This document shows, in pieces, positions 10,701 through 20,182 of a stretch of DNA of 64,000 bases; positions within the stretch are counted from its first letter, which is position 1; each line of letters starts with the position of its first letter. The translations under genes were made by a program, and so were the position numbers. Origin of the DNA: Acidisoma sp965199065 (lineage in GTDB: Bacteria > Pseudomonadota > Alphaproteobacteria > Acetobacterales > Acetobacteraceae); contig NZ_CBDAQN010000003.1 of the NCBI RefSeq assembly GCF_965199065.1, positions 1,302,001-1,366,000 on the forward strand, written 5' to 3'. Under the pieces are notes generated by a model. It was not told where the DNA came from, did no database searches, and saw nothing but the letters and a program-made list of their open reading frames with translations.

Positions 10701-11662
10701 CTGACCGTGATCCGTCTGAATCCGATCCGTCTGAACTCGATCAGCCGGGTAATCCGTCCCCGGCCGGCGATACCTGGCCGCGTCTCGGCGGTGAGCCAGC
10801 CTGTCTTGTGCTGGTTTCCACGCCGATCGGCAACCTGGGCGACATGACAGCGCGCGCCGTCACCGTGCTGAAGTTGGCGGACATCGTTCTTTGTGAAGAT
10901 AGCCGGGTCACCGCGCGGCTGCTTTCCGCTCTCGGGATAAAGGCGCGGCTGGAGCCTTTCCACGACCACAACGAGGACCAACGCATCCCCCGGCTGCTGG
11001 AGGGGGCCAAATCCGGGCAGAAGCTGGCTTTGGTCAGCGACGCGGGCACGCCGCTCATGTCCGACCCCGGCTACCGCCTGGTGCGCGCCGTCGTGGCCGC
11101 GGGGCTCGTCGTCACCGCCATTCCCGGCCCCAATGCCGCCGTGACCGCGCTGGCCCTCTCCGGCCTGCCGCCCCACCCATACCTGTTCCTGGGTTTCCCG
11201 CCGGCACGCGGCGCGGCGCGGCGGACCGCCTTCGCGTCACTTCGCGCAGCGGAAGCCGCAGGGCTATCGGCGTCGATGGTGTGGTACGAGTCGCCGCATC
11301 GGATCGCGGAGATGCTTGGCGATTTGCTGACGGTGTTCGGCGACCGTCCGGCCGCCCTCGCCCGGGAACTTACGAAGCACTTCGAGGAGGTGCGGCGGGG
11401 TTCGCTCTCAACGCTGATCGCAGGCACCGCCGCCGATCCGCCCCGCGGCGAAATCACCGTGGTGCTGGGGCCGCCGGACGCCGCACAGCCTCAGGTCGGC
11501 GAGGACCATGCCGAGAGCCTCGACGCCCGGCTACGGGTCGAACTGGAGCGCAGCCGGTTGCGCGAGGCAGTCGCGATCGTGGCCGCCGAGACCGGACTGC
11601 CGCGCCGGCAGGTTTATGCCCGCGCGCTCATCCTGACCGGCGAAGCAAAGAACCAAGACTGA
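10667..11662 (+). CDS. rsmI: 16S rRNA 2'-O-ribose methyltransferase RsmI
   Basis: 331 residues of the tetrapyrrole-methylase fold. Signature stretches are LVSTPIGNLGDMTARAV, LCEDSRVTARLL, LVSDAGTPLMSDPGYRLV and IPGPNAAVTALALSGLP. The enzyme methylates the ribose of C1402 in 16S rRNA using S-adenosylmethionine. The N terminus has an unusual acidic, proline- and serine-rich extension of about 40 residues before the fold. ATG at 10667 follows GAGGAGA. The first 34 bases of the frame are also coding for the divergent lipoprotein gene. The yraN nuclease gene often found downstream is absent. Confidence 0.95.
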   Translation: MPEQDARSDPPSDRDPSESDPSELDQPGNPSPAGDTWPRLGGEPACLVLVSTPIGNLGDMTARAVTVLKLADIVLCEDSRVTARLLSALGIKARLEPFHDHNEDQRIPRLLEGAKSGQKLALVSDAGTPLMSDPGYRLVRAVVAAGLVVTAIPGPNAAVTALALSGLPPHPYLFLGFPPARGAARRTAFASLRAAEAAGLSASMVWYESPHRIAEMLGDLLTVFGDRPAALARELTKHFEEVRRGSLSTLIAGTAADPPRGEITVVLGPPDAAQPQVGEDHAESLDARLRVELERSRLREAVAIVAAETGLPRRQVYARALILTGEAKNQD

Positions 11663-11674
11663 CCGTCGGTCAGT
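11658..11674. terminator. compact hairpin between rsmI and phaZ
   Basis: ACTGACC (11658-11664) pairs with GGTCAGT (11668-11674) around a 3-base loop. Both converging stop codons are inside the stem. No T-run follows; the terminator role is inferred from location. Confidence 0.4.
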
Positions 11675-12887
11675 TGCTCATTTCGATCACGGCACGCACC
11701 TTCGGATAGATCTCGCGCGCCCACTGGCTGCCGCTGAAGACGCCGTAATGGCCGACGCCCGTCTGCAGATGGTGGTTCTTCATCGTCGTGGGCAGGCCCG
11801 TGCAGAGATCGAGCGCCGACATCGTCTGGCCGATGCCGCAGATGTCGTCCCGCTCGCCCTCGACCGTCAGGATCGTCGTGCGCGTGATGGCACCGGGGTC
11901 GACGCGCTCTCCACGATGGGTCAGGCGGCCGAGCGGGAGATCGTGATCCTGGAAGATGCGCTTCACCGTCTCGAGAAAGAACTCCGCCGGCAAATCCATC
12001 ACCGCCAGATACTCGTCGTAGAAGCGGCGATGAAGATCGGCCCGGGCAACATCGCCGGCGACGATGTTGCGGCGCTGGGCAACCTCAGCCCGGAGGTGAC
12101 GCTCGAAATTCATCGCGATGAAGGCGCTCAGCTGCATGAATCCGGGATAGACACGGCGATTGGCGCCCTTGAAGCGCCAGGGCACGACGCCGATCAGGTT
12201 GTTTTCGAACCAGTCGATCGGGCGTTGCTGCGCCAGAAGGTTCACCTTGGTCGCCGCGATGCGCGTGTCGATTGGGCCCGCCATCAGCGTCATGCTGCGC
12301 GGCGTCGCGATGTTGCCCTCGCGGGCCATGACGGAAACAGCCGCCAAGACCGGGACCGCTGGCTGGCATACGGCGAGAACATGGCTTCCGGGCCCGATGG
12401 CTTCCAGCTGGTGGATGACATGATCGGTATAGTCGTCGAAACCGAAAACTCCGGCCTCGAGCGGAACATCACGCGCGTTCTTCCAATCGGTCAGGAAGAC
12501 ATCGTGGTCGGCAAGCAGCGTCTGCACGGTGTTCCGGAGCAACGTCGAGAAGTGGCCCGACATCGGCGCCACCACCAGAAGCCGCGGCTGCCGAACACCG
12601 GTTTCCTTGCGGAAGTGGACCAAAGAGCAGAAGGGTGTGTCGAGCACGACCTCCTCCACGATCTCCACCGGCTTGTTGCCCACCACCACCGGCTTGATGG
12701 CGAAAGCGGGCCGCTCATGCGTGACGGCGGTGCGCCAGATCATCTCCATGGCAGCCGACGCTTCGCGCAACAGCCTGTTCTGCGGCGCATTCGGCTGTAG
12801 CTGGCCGAGGACGTTGTCGAAGAAATGCGCCATGCGGCGGGCCGGGGCCATCATCTCCGCCTGGGCCTGGTAGAGCTGGTAGAGCAT
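11670..12887 (-). CDS. phaZ: intracellular polyhydroxyalkanoate depolymerase
   Basis: 405 residues matching the PhaZ family that mobilises stored poly(3-hydroxybutyrate). The nucleophile is the cysteine in AVCQPAVPVL, and the histidine is in GVGHYGVFSG near the end. The family-typical N terminus MLYQLYQAQAEMMAPARRMA fixes the preferred start at 12887. The frame extends to 13094 with other ATGs at 12908, 12947 and 13064, and the last of these would overlap the start of the divergent glutathione transferase gene. The product acts on cytoplasmic granules, so the host probably stores PHA. Confidence 0.92.
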   Translation of the reverse strand: MLYQLYQAQAEMMAPARRMAHFFDNVLGQLQPNAPQNRLLREASAAMEMIWRTAVTHERPAFAIKPVVVGNKPVEIVEEVVLDTPFCSLVHFRKETGVRQPRLLVVAPMSGHFSTLLRNTVQTLLADHDVFLTDWKNARDVPLEAGVFGFDDYTDHVIHQLEAIGPGSHVLAVCQPAVPVLAAVSVMAREGNIATPRSMTLMAGPIDTRIAATKVNLLAQQRPIDWFENNLIGVVPWRFKGANRRVYPGFMQLSAFIAMNFERHLRAEVAQRRNIVAGDVARADLHRRFYDEYLAVMDLPAEFFLETVKRIFQDHDLPLGRLTHRGERVDPGAITRTTILTVEGERDDICGIGQTMSALDLCTGLPTTMKNHHLQTGVGHYGVFSGSQWAREIYPKVRAVIEMSN

Positions 12888-13062
12888 GGGCGTGCCGAGC
12901 GACGCCATCACGTCCGAGAACGGGAGACCCGCCACAGGGCGCGCCATCTCGTAGAACAAGGACTGGCGGTTTTTTTCGTCTGGACTGGGCCATCCATTAC
13001 GCTCAAGCCCAAGGCTCTGATACAGTGGGTCACCGTCGCTTTTCGGATACAGGACGCCGTTC

Positions 13063-13719
13063 ATGGCCGAGGCCACGCTTCTCATAAGTAGCAAGAACTA
13101 TTCCTCCTGGTGTCTCAGGGGATGGTTGATCACCCGACTGTCAGGCTTGCCGTTCCGCGAGGAGTTCGTGGCGGTCGATAATGCGGCAGTCCGTGCCGAA
13201 CTCCTGCTGCGTTCCTCTTCGATCCTGGTGCCAACGCTGGTCCATGATGGCGTTACCATATGGGACACTTTGGCAATTTCCGAATACCTCAACGAGCTTA
13301 GGCCAGAAGCACAGATGATCCCCGCGGACCGCCAAGCCCGGGCCCGCTGCCGCGCCATCTGCGGCGAGATGCACTCCGGCTTCTCCGCCTTACGCTCCTC
13401 TCTGCCGATGAACCTGCACGCGCACCGGCCGGGCTTCGTCATCTGGTCGGCCGCGCGTGCTGATATTGACCGCATCCTCAGTATCTGGGACGACTGCTTA
13501 ACGACTTGGAAAGGGCCGTATCTATTCGGAGAAAGGTTGTCGGTCGCTGATGCGATGTATGCCCCGGTCGTGACACGCTTCCTAACGTACGACGTGAAAC
13601 TGGACGAGCGCGCCGCTCGCTATTGCCGTGACATCATGGCTTGGCCCGACATGGCCGATTGGGTCGCAGCTGCAAAGGAAGAGCCGCAAGAGATCACCGA
13701 GCTCGAGGTCGAATTCTAA
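13063..13719 (+). CDS. glutathione S-transferase family protein
   Basis: 218 residues. The thioredoxin-like N-terminal domain starts LLISSKNYSSWCLRGWL, with the serine pair expected at the glutathione site, and continues to VPTLVHDG and the ISEYLNE helix. An all-helical C-terminal domain contains PYLFGERLSVADAMYAPV, the N-capping box of GSTs. It probably conjugates or isomerises a small electrophile. It diverges from phaZ and has no operon partner. Confidence 0.9.
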   Translation: MAEATLLISSKNYSSWCLRGWLITRLSGLPFREEFVAVDNAAVRAELLLRSSSILVPTLVHDGVTIWDTLAISEYLNELRPEAQMIPADRQARARCRAICGEMHSGFSALRSSLPMNLHAHRPGFVIWSAARADIDRILSIWDDCLTTWKGPYLFGERLSVADAMYAPVVTRFLTYDVKLDERAARYCRDIMAWPDMADWVAAAKEEPQEITELEVEF

Positions 13720-13803
13720 TCGACTGGAACCCGGTTCTAACATCGAATGATGCAGTGCGGTAGACATCCGGAAGAACCGGCAGATACGTCGGAAGCCGGC
13801 AGC

Positions 13804-14883
13804 CTACCCTAAAAGACGGCCTACAACCCGCGCCGTGTAGTCGACGACCGGGATTACCCTTCCATAATTGATGCGCGTAGGCCCGATGACGCCAATCGCG
13901 CCGACGATGCGGTTCTTGGCGTTTCGAGCCGGAGCCACGATCATCGAAACGCCCGCCGACCCGAAAAGGCCGCTCTCGGACCCGATGAAGATGCGGACGC
14001 CGTCGGAGGTCTCGGCAAGCTCCAGCAGGCGCAGCATCGTTTCCTGCGCCTCCAGCCGCTCGAAGAGCATCTGGATCGACGCCAGCTTCTCGATCTGCGT
14101 CACATCGGCCAGCAGCCGGCCCTGCCCCCGCACGATGAGGTTGCCGCCGCGGCCCTCGCCGCCCCAGGTCGCGAGCCCGGCCTCGATGATGCCGGCCGCC
14201 AGCTCATCCAGGGTGTCGCGGTCGCGGGTGATCTCCTCGACCATGTCGCGTCTGAACTCGGCGAGCGTCCGCCCCAGCAGCCGGGCGTTCAGGAAGTTGC
14301 TCGCCTCCTGCAAGGCCGAGGGTGGCACGCCGATCGGAATGTCGATGACGCGGTTCTCGACCTGACCCTCGGAAGACACCAGGACCACCAGCGCCCGCCC
14401 CGAGGCGAGCGGCACGAACTCGATATGCTTGAGCGCGCCCTCCGCCTTGGGCGCCAGAACCAGACCTGCGGCCGAAGAGAGGCCCGATAGCATCGTCGAT
14501 GCCTCGGCCAGCGTGTCCTGCAGGCTGCGGCCGTGGCTGAGTAGCGCCGCGTCGATCGCCTCGCGGTCCTCGTCGCCCAGATCTCCGAACTGCAGAAGGC
14601 CGTCGACGAAGAGCCGCAGCCCGCGATCCGTCGGCAGCCGGCCTGCCGAGGTATGCGGCGCGTAGAGCAACCCGGCTTCGGTCAGATCGGCCATGACGTT
14701 GCGGATCGTTGCCGGGGACAGCGCCAGAGGGAGGCGGCGGGAGAGCGTGCGGCTGCCGACCGGCTCGCCGGTCTCCACATACTGCTCGACGATTTCGCGG
14801 AGGACAGCAGCTGACCGGCTGTCCAGCCCCTGGGGCAGAATGGCTGGCTGGTAAGGCAAGTTCGGTCGGCTGGTGGCGTCCAT
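13804..14883 (-). CDS. hrcA: heat-inducible transcription repressor HrcA
   Basis: 359 residues. The N-terminal winged helix (LREIVEQYVETGEPVGSRTL, then LSPATIRNVMADL) is followed by the GAF-like dimerisation region (GGEGRGGNLIVRGQ) and the closing INYGRVIPVVDYTARVVG. HrcA represses chaperone genes by binding CIRCE elements. None was seen in front of hrcA, grpE, dnaK or dnaJ, so its targets, typically groESL, should lie outside this window. In many alphaproteobacteria hrcA sits directly before rph, rdgB or grpE; here about 5.9 kb of other genes separate it from grpE. Confidence 0.96.
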   Translation of the reverse strand: MDATSRPNLPYQPAILPQGLDSRSAAVLREIVEQYVETGEPVGSRTLSRRLPLALSPATIRNVMADLTEAGLLYAPHTSAGRLPTDRGLRLFVDGLLQFGDLGDEDREAIDAALLSHGRSLQDTLAEASTMLSGLSSAAGLVLAPKAEGALKHIEFVPLASGRALVVLVSSEGQVENRVIDIPIGVPPSALQEASNFLNARLLGRTLAEFRRDMVEEITRDRDTLDELAAGIIEAGLATWGGEGRGGNLIVRGQGRLLADVTQIEKLASIQMLFERLEAQETMLRLLELAETSDGVRIFIGSESGLFGSAGVSMIVAPARNAKNRIVGAIGVIGPTRINYGRVIPVVDYTARVVGRLLG

Positions 14884-15045
14884 CGATACTCCATTATCAC
14901 ATAGGCGGGCTAGCCCGGCGGCTCAAATGTAGGCGGCGGCTCCCAGCCCGAAGTCACCTGCTTTGCAATGACCTTCCAGCCATGCGACAGACATAGTCCT
15001 CTCCCGCACACCTTTGTGCAAAGCAGGGGCCAGGGAGACATCGCG

Positions 15046-15981
15046 ATGCTGCGGGTGGGCCGTCTGACAAGCCAGTCCTTCACCGTGTCGCGGTGGCAGG
15101 CTCGCAGCGGTCTCGGCCCGACAGCGACGGGCTTTCTCGTGGTCCTCCTCGCCTACTTCACCTTCGCTCTGCACGACGCCCTCGTGAAGCTGCTCGTCAC
15201 GCACTTCGCGGCCTCAGAAATTCTTTTCATGCGCAGCCTGACCGCACTGGCGCTCTGCCTCGTCATCGGCGGGCGCAGCACCGTTACCCGTGGGCTATTC
15301 TCGCCGATGCGGGGCAAGCTGCTCGGCCGCGCCGTGCTGACCTTCGTCGCCTGGTTGCTCTACTACTCCTCAGGCCGTTACCTCGGTCTTGCGCAGATGA
15401 TCACAATCTACTTCGCGAGCCCCTTGCTGATCGCGGTCATGGCCGGCCCGCTGCTGGGCGAGCGGGTGCCGCCCATCCGCTGGGTGGCGCTGGCCCTCGG
15501 CTTCGTCGGCGTGGTGCTTGCCGCGCGGCCGCATGGGGGCAGCCCGCTCCTGCCCGTGATCTGCGTCGGCACCGCCGCAGTCATCTGGGCCTATGCAATG
15601 ATCCTCATGCGCCAGATCTCGGCAGAACTGCGTGGCTGGGACCAGGTTTTCGTCATCGCGGTGCTGTTCCTGGTCGGCTGCGGGGCGAGCCTGCCGTTCG
15701 TCTGGAAAACGCCGAGCCTCCCCAGCCTGCTCATGATGCTGGGGCTCGGCGTCCTCTCCACGATCGCGCAGCTGCTTCTGATCGAAGGGGTCAAGCTGGC
15801 CCAGGCCAGCGTCGTCGCGCCGATGGAGTTCAGCGGGCTGCTCTGGAGCTTCGTGTTCGGCTACCTCATCTTCGGCGACGTGCCGCCGGCCGGCGTCTTC
15901 ATGGGCGCCGGGCTCATCCTGACCAGCGGCGCCATGGTGGTGACGAGCGAGTTGCGGCGCAGCCGGCGGATCGGACCCTGA
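15046..15981 (+). CDS. EamA/DMT-family transporter
   Basis: 311 residues with about ten hydrophobic segments arranged as two EamA repeats, the second beginning near residue 165. Examples are LVVLLAYFTFALHDALVKLL and the EFSGLLWSFVFGYLIFGDVP signature late in the second repeat. Members export or import metabolites such as amino acids, nucleotides or drugs; the substrate is unknown. ATG 15046 follows GGGAG. The frame is open to 14968, but that would add a non-hydrophobic leader. A TetR gene follows 82 bases downstream and may regulate it. Confidence 0.9.
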   Translation: MLRVGRLTSQSFTVSRWQARSGLGPTATGFLVVLLAYFTFALHDALVKLLVTHFAASEILFMRSLTALALCLVIGGRSTVTRGLFSPMRGKLLGRAVLTFVAWLLYYSSGRYLGLAQMITIYFASPLLIAVMAGPLLGERVPPIRWVALALGFVGVVLAARPHGGSPLLPVICVGTAAVIWAYAMILMRQISAELRGWDQVFVIAVLFLVGCGASLPFVWKTPSLPSLLMMLGLGVLSTIAQLLLIEGVKLAQASVVAPMEFSGLLWSFVFGYLIFGDVPPAGVFMGAGLILTSGAMVVTSELRRSRRIGP

Positions 15982-16063
15982 CACAGGTTGTTACTTCTTT
16001 TTCTGGGAAGAAGCGCTTCTATCCCGGCGGGTGGCCAGAACATGAGGGCGGTGCAGGGTTGCG

Positions 16064-16699
16064 ATGAGGATCGATCACGACCGGCCCCCTGAGCGAGCTG
16101 GGGCGGCCTCGGATGCAGAGCGGCGCGAGACGATACTGTCGGCGGCCGAACAGGTGTTTCTCGCAAAGGGGTATGTTTCGACGACGATGGCGGACATCGC
16201 CCAGGCTGCCGGCATGTCGAAAAAGACGATCTACCAGGTCTTCGATTCCAAGAAGGAGCTGTTCGACGCGCTCATGATGAACCGGCTGGCGGTGCTGAGG
16301 ATACAGCCGGAGGATACCGGCCGGCCGCCGGCCGTCGTGCTCGGCAACGTGTTGCTCGACATGGCTCGCTTCGTGCTGTCCCCGAAGCAGATTGCGCTGA
16401 CCCGCCTCATTCTCGCGGAGATCGCCAGCACGCCCGAGGTCGGCGACGTGATGAAGGTCCGCTGCGTGCAGGTGGAGCGGACGATGCAGAACTGGCTGGC
16501 CCTGCAGGTCTCCCGCGGCGTCTTCGACATCGCCGACATCCCGGGCGCGGCGGCGATGCTGTTCGGCAGCGCCTTCGGCGATTTCCACTGGCATCTGCTG
16601 CTCCAGCTGGGGCAAGCCCCGACCGAGGCCATGGTGCAGGCGCGGATCGAGCGGTCGGTCGCGGTCTTCATGCGGGAGTTCGCGCGCCAGCCTCTCTAG
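16064..16699 (+). CDS. TetR/AcrR-family transcription regulator
   Basis: 211 residues. The N-terminal helix-turn-helix (residues 20-68) reads ILSAAEQVFLAKGYVSTTMA and IAQAAGMSKKTIYQVFDSK, the classic TetR DNA-binding unit. The C-terminal helical domain resembles TetR_C ligand pockets (LTRLILAEIASTPEVG). It lies between a DMT exporter and a cation antiporter on the same strand, so one or both may be its targets. Confidence 0.9.
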   Translation: MRIDHDRPPERAGAASDAERRETILSAAEQVFLAKGYVSTTMADIAQAAGMSKKTIYQVFDSKKELFDALMMNRLAVLRIQPEDTGRPPAVVLGNVLLDMARFVLSPKQIALTRLILAEIASTPEVGDVMKVRCVQVERTMQNWLALQVSRGVFDIADIPGAAAMLFGSAFGDFHWHLLLQLGQAPTEAMVQARIERSVAVFMREFARQPL

Positions 16700-16781
16700 G
16701 GCCTCATGCGGCTGCCGGGCACGGCATTGACCGCGGCGCGGGTTCCGGCTTCCAAGACGGAATGTGCGGGAGCGGAACGGC

Positions 16782-17849
16782 GTGAAGACAATACCCTGGT
16801 GGAGCTGGATCTTCCCGCTGCTGGCCTGGCTGCTGCTTGTGGCGAAGGCGCTGACGCCCATCGGCGGGCCTGTGCTCGTGGTCTTCGCCCTGGTCCTCGG
16901 AGGAGCCGTATTCGCCGCCGTCCACCATGCCGAGGTCGTAGCCCATCGGGTCGGCGAACCCTTCGGCACCCTGGTGCTGGCGATCGCGGTGACGGTGATC
17001 GAGGTCGCGCTGATCGTCTCGGTGATGCTCACCGGCGGCCCGGATAAAGCCGCTCTGGCACGGGACACGGTCTTCTCCGCGGTGATGATCGTGTGCACGG
17101 GCGTCGTCGGCCTCTGTGTGTTGGTGGGGGCGAGCCGCCACCATGAGCAGGAGTTCCGGGTGCAGGGCGCCAACGGGGCGCTGGCTGTACTGGCGGCCCT
17201 CTCGGTGCTGACGATGGTGCTGCCGAACTATACGCAGACGCCCGGACCGACCTTCACCACATCGCAGCTCGAGTTCGTCGGCGTGGTGTCGCTGGTGCTC
17301 TACGGCGTCTTCGTGTTCGTCCAGACGGTCCGGCATCGCGACTACTTCCTGGCCGAGGTGGAACAGGACGACCATCACCTGCCGCCGCCCTCGGCAGGAA
17401 TGGCGCTCGTCGCCGCCGCACTTCTCGTCGTGTCGCTGGTCGCGGTGGTGGGTCTCGCGAAGGCGCTGTCGCCTGCGGTGGAGGCCGGCGTCGCCGCATC
17501 GGGCGCGCCCAAGGCAGTGGTCGGCGTCATCATAGCCGGCGTGGTCCTGCTGCCCGAAAGCCTCGCGGCGGTGAAGGCGGCACGCCTCGACCGGCTGCAG
17601 ACGAGCCTCAACCTCGCCTTCGGCTCGGCGATTGCGAGCATCGGGCTCACGATCCCGGTGGTGGCAGGGGTGTCGGTCGTGCTCGGGCATCCGCTGACGC
17701 TCGGGCTCGACTCCAAGGAGACGGTGTTGCTGTCGCTGACCCTGCTGTTGAGTACGCTGACGGTCGCGACCGGCCGGACCTCCATCCTGCAGGGCGCCAT
17801 TCACCTGACCGTCTTCGCGGTGTTCCTGTTCTTCGCCGTGGTGCCGTAG
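16782..17849 (+). CDS. chaA: calcium/proton antiporter, ChaA-like
   Basis: 355 residues with ten or eleven membrane segments in two CaCA-type halves. The signature GEPFGTLVLAIAVTVIEVAL (near residue 70), with its essential glutamates, and the second-half VLLPESLAAVKAARLDRLQT are typical of ChaA, which exports Ca2+ or Na+/K+ in exchange for protons. The start is taken as GTG 16782, nine bases after GGGAG; an upstream GTG at 16764 adds six residues. The histidine- and acid-rich loop EQDDHHLPPP may bind cations. Confidence 0.9.
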   Translation: MKTIPWWSWIFPLLAWLLLVAKALTPIGGPVLVVFALVLGGAVFAAVHHAEVVAHRVGEPFGTLVLAIAVTVIEVALIVSVMLTGGPDKAALARDTVFSAVMIVCTGVVGLCVLVGASRHHEQEFRVQGANGALAVLAALSVLTMVLPNYTQTPGPTFTTSQLEFVGVVSLVLYGVFVFVQTVRHRDYFLAEVEQDDHHLPPPSAGMALVAAALLVVSLVAVVGLAKALSPAVEAGVAASGAPKAVVGVIIAGVVLLPESLAAVKAARLDRLQTSLNLAFGSAIASIGLTIPVVAGVSVVLGHPLTLGLDSKETVLLSLTLLLSTLTVATGRTSILQGAIHLTVFAVFLFFAVVP

Positions 17850-17854
17850 GATCG

Positions 17855-19066
17855 TTAGAGGACGAGCGCTCCGAGCAGCGCATCGAGCCGCAGGCGGCCC
17901 TCGCGCGTCGCCATCAGGCGGTCCGTATCCTGGACCAGATACCCCGCCTCGATCGCCCGGACGAGGATGTCGGGCTCGATGGCATCGGCGAGCGCCATCC
18001 CGGTGCGCTGTTCGAAACGCGTCGCCGAAATCCCTTCCGAGAGCCGCAGGCCCATCAGCAACATCTCGCGCGCACGCTCCTCCCGCGTGACCTCGACATC
18101 CTCGCCGGCGCCGTGGCCTGCCGCCTCCACCCGCTGCGCCCAGATTTCCGGCGCGCGATGCCGCCGGGTGGCGAGAAGCCCGTCGCCCAAACTCAACCGT
18201 CCGTGTGCGCCCGGGCCGATGCCGGCATAGTCGCCGTAGCGCCAGTAGGCGAGGTTGTGACGGCTCTCCGAACCCGGCTTGGCATAGTTCGAAACCTCGT
18301 AAGGCAACAACCCGAAACGCCCGGCTTCCTCCGCCGTCGCCTCATAAAGCGCGGCGGCCGTATCCTCATCCGGCAGGACGAGCTCACCGCGCCGGTGCAG
18401 CGCCTCGAAAGCCGTGCCGGGCTCGATCGTGAGCTGGTAGAGCGAGAGGTGATCGGCCGCGAGGTCGAGGGCGCGTGCGAGCTCTTCACGCCAAGCGGCC
18501 ATCGTCTGGCCGGGGCGGGCGTAGATGAGGTCGAAGGACAGGCGCGGGAAGAGGCGCCGGCCGATCTCCAGCGCCGCCACCGCCTGAGCCGCCGAATGCT
18601 GCCGTCCCAGCCTCGCCAGATCCGGCTCGTTGAGGCTCTGCACACCGATCGACACGCGGTTCACCCCGGCGTCGCGATAGCCTGCGAAGCGCCCCGCCTC
18701 GATACTGGTCGGATTGGCCTCCAACGTGATTTCGAGGTCGTCCTCTGGCGCAAAGAGGACGCGCGCGCGCGATATCAGGGCGCCGACGGTCTCCGGTTCC
18801 ATGAGGCTCGGAGTGCCGCCGCCGAAGAAGATCGAACGCAACGGCCGGCGCCCAAGCCGCGCCGCCTCCCATTCCAGTTCGCGGAGGAGCGCCGCCCGGA
18901 AACGCGCCTGCGGCACGACCTCTCGCACATGGCTGTTGAAGTCGCAGTACGGGCACTTCGCGAGGCAGAACGGCCAGTGGATGTAGAGGGCGAGCGGTTC
19001 CAGAGAGACAGTCCGTTCAACAGGTCGGTCCGCTGTCACAATCGACAAGCGTAGGATCGTCCCCAT
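17855..19066 (-). CDS. hemW: radical SAM heme chaperone HemW
   Basis: 403 residues. The radical-SAM cysteine cluster motif CLAKCPYC (C-x3-C-x2-C, with phenylalanine before and aspartate after) lies near residue 36. FFGGGTPSLM and NRVSIGVQSLNE follow, and the HemW C-terminal domain appears at the end. The extra cysteine of true HemN is absent, as expected of HemW, which binds heme for transfer to respiratory enzymes. Start ATG 19066 gives family length; the longer frame to 19288 would overlap the divergent permease gene. It converges on chaA with only 5 bases between. Confidence 0.92.
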   Translation of the reverse strand: MGTILRLSIVTADRPVERTVSLEPLALYIHWPFCLAKCPYCDFNSHVREVVPQARFRAALLRELEWEAARLGRRPLRSIFFGGGTPSLMEPETVGALISRARVLFAPEDDLEITLEANPTSIEAGRFAGYRDAGVNRVSIGVQSLNEPDLARLGRQHSAAQAVAALEIGRRLFPRLSFDLIYARPGQTMAAWREELARALDLAADHLSLYQLTIEPGTAFEALHRRGELVLPDEDTAAALYEATAEEAGRFGLLPYEVSNYAKPGSESRHNLAYWRYGDYAGIGPGAHGRLSLGDGLLATRRHRAPEIWAQRVEAAGHGAGEDVEVTREERAREMLLMGLRLSEGISATRFEQRTGMALADAIEPDILVRAIEAGYLVQDTDRLMATREGRLRLDALLGALVL

Positions 19067-19093
19067 CTCTAGCCATCTTAGCCGAAGACAAGG

Positions 19094-20164
19094 ATGAAAA
19101 GAATGTTCGGGACAGCAGACCGGGTCACTGGCTCCGGCACGTCGACCCGGAGCGCCATCGTCTGGATCGGCGGTCTTGCAGTCGCCGGTTTGGTCATCTG
19201 GCTGCTCCATGACGAGCTTCTGCTGGTGTTCCTGGCGGTGCTTCTCGCCGTGTCGCTGCGGGGCGCTTCCGACGTGGTGGCCAAGCACTCTCCCCTGTCG
19301 CCGCGCTGGGCCATGGCGATGATCATGATCCTGGTGCTGGTGGCCACCATCGGCTTCTGGATGTGGGTCGGCCCCGAGCTCGTTCGGCAGGGCCAGGATC
19401 TGGTCAATGCGCTGACCAATGAAGTCGGCCAGCTTGCGTCACGCTATGGCCAGACGCAGTGGGGCCAGACGCTGATACAGAAGATCAAGGGATCGGAGAG
19501 CGTGGCGGCGCGCAGCCTGGCGGCGCCGGCGATGACGGTTGCCAGTTCCGCGATCGGAGCCATCGCGGGCCTGTTCGTGCTGATCGTGACGATGATCTAC
19601 TTCGCCGGGAACCCCGGCCTCTATCTGAAGGGACTGGTCACGCTATTGCCAAAGGAAAGACGGGCGCGGACCCACGACGTCTTCGACAAGGTCGGTCATG
19701 TGCTGCGCTGGTGGTTCGTCGGCCAATTGATCGACATGGCCGTCGTCGGCGTGCTGACCGTCGTGGGATTGGCTCTGATCGGCATGCCCATGCCGCTGGC
19801 CCTCGGCATGCTCGCGGCCATACTCACGTTCGTTCCCTATTTCGGCGCGATCCTGGCTGCCATCCCGGCGCTCGCCATCGCCCTCGGCCAAGGGCTGCAT
19901 ATGACGATCCTGACGGCCGTCGTCTTCGCGATCTGCCATGTGGTCGAGGGTTACGTCGTCTCGCCCCTGGTGCAGGACCGCATGGTTCGCCTGCCGCCCG
20001 CCCTGCTGATCCTGTCCATGACCTTCATCGGCTCGCTGTTCGGACCCATGGGCGTCATCATGGCGACGCCCATGGCAGCGGCGGGGCTGGTGCTGGTGTC
20101 CGAGTTCTACGTCGTCGATGTCCTCAAGGACGAGAGCGGGCGGGATGTGACCGCCCGCAAGTAG
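19094..20164 (+). CDS. AI-2E-type (PerM) membrane transporter
   Basis: 356 residues with about eight membrane helices in the AI-2E_transport layout. Two or three helices lead, a soluble helical region follows (residues 95-150), then paired helices and the conserved LTFVPYFGAILAAIPA and VSPLVQDRMVRLPPALLILS. Members export autoinducer-like molecules or act as Na+/H+ exchangers; substrate assignment is not possible from sequence. Its start lies 27 bases from the divergent hemW start, so the promoters overlap. Confidence 0.9.
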   Translation: MKRMFGTADRVTGSGTSTRSAIVWIGGLAVAGLVIWLLHDELLLVFLAVLLAVSLRGASDVVAKHSPLSPRWAMAMIMILVLVATIGFWMWVGPELVRQGQDLVNALTNEVGQLASRYGQTQWGQTLIQKIKGSESVAARSLAAPAMTVASSAIGAIAGLFVLIVTMIYFAGNPGLYLKGLVTLLPKERRARTHDVFDKVGHVLRWWFVGQLIDMAVVGVLTVVGLALIGMPMPLALGMLAAILTFVPYFGAILAAIPALAIALGQGLHMTILTAVVFAICHVVEGYVVSPLVQDRMVRLPPALLILSMTFIGSLFGPMGVIMATPMAAAGLVLVSEFYVVDVLKDESGRDVTARK

Positions 20165-20182
20165 TCACTCGTCCACTACGCT

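Noticed and set aside
13731..13780. CCGGTTCT ... AGAACCGG inverted repeat between the GST gene and hrcA
   Set aside because: Arms of 8 bases are 34 bases apart with no terminator features; too weak to call.
14884..14960. CIRCE element upstream of hrcA
   Set aside because: No TTAGCACTC/GAGTGCTAA pair or close variant was found in this stretch.
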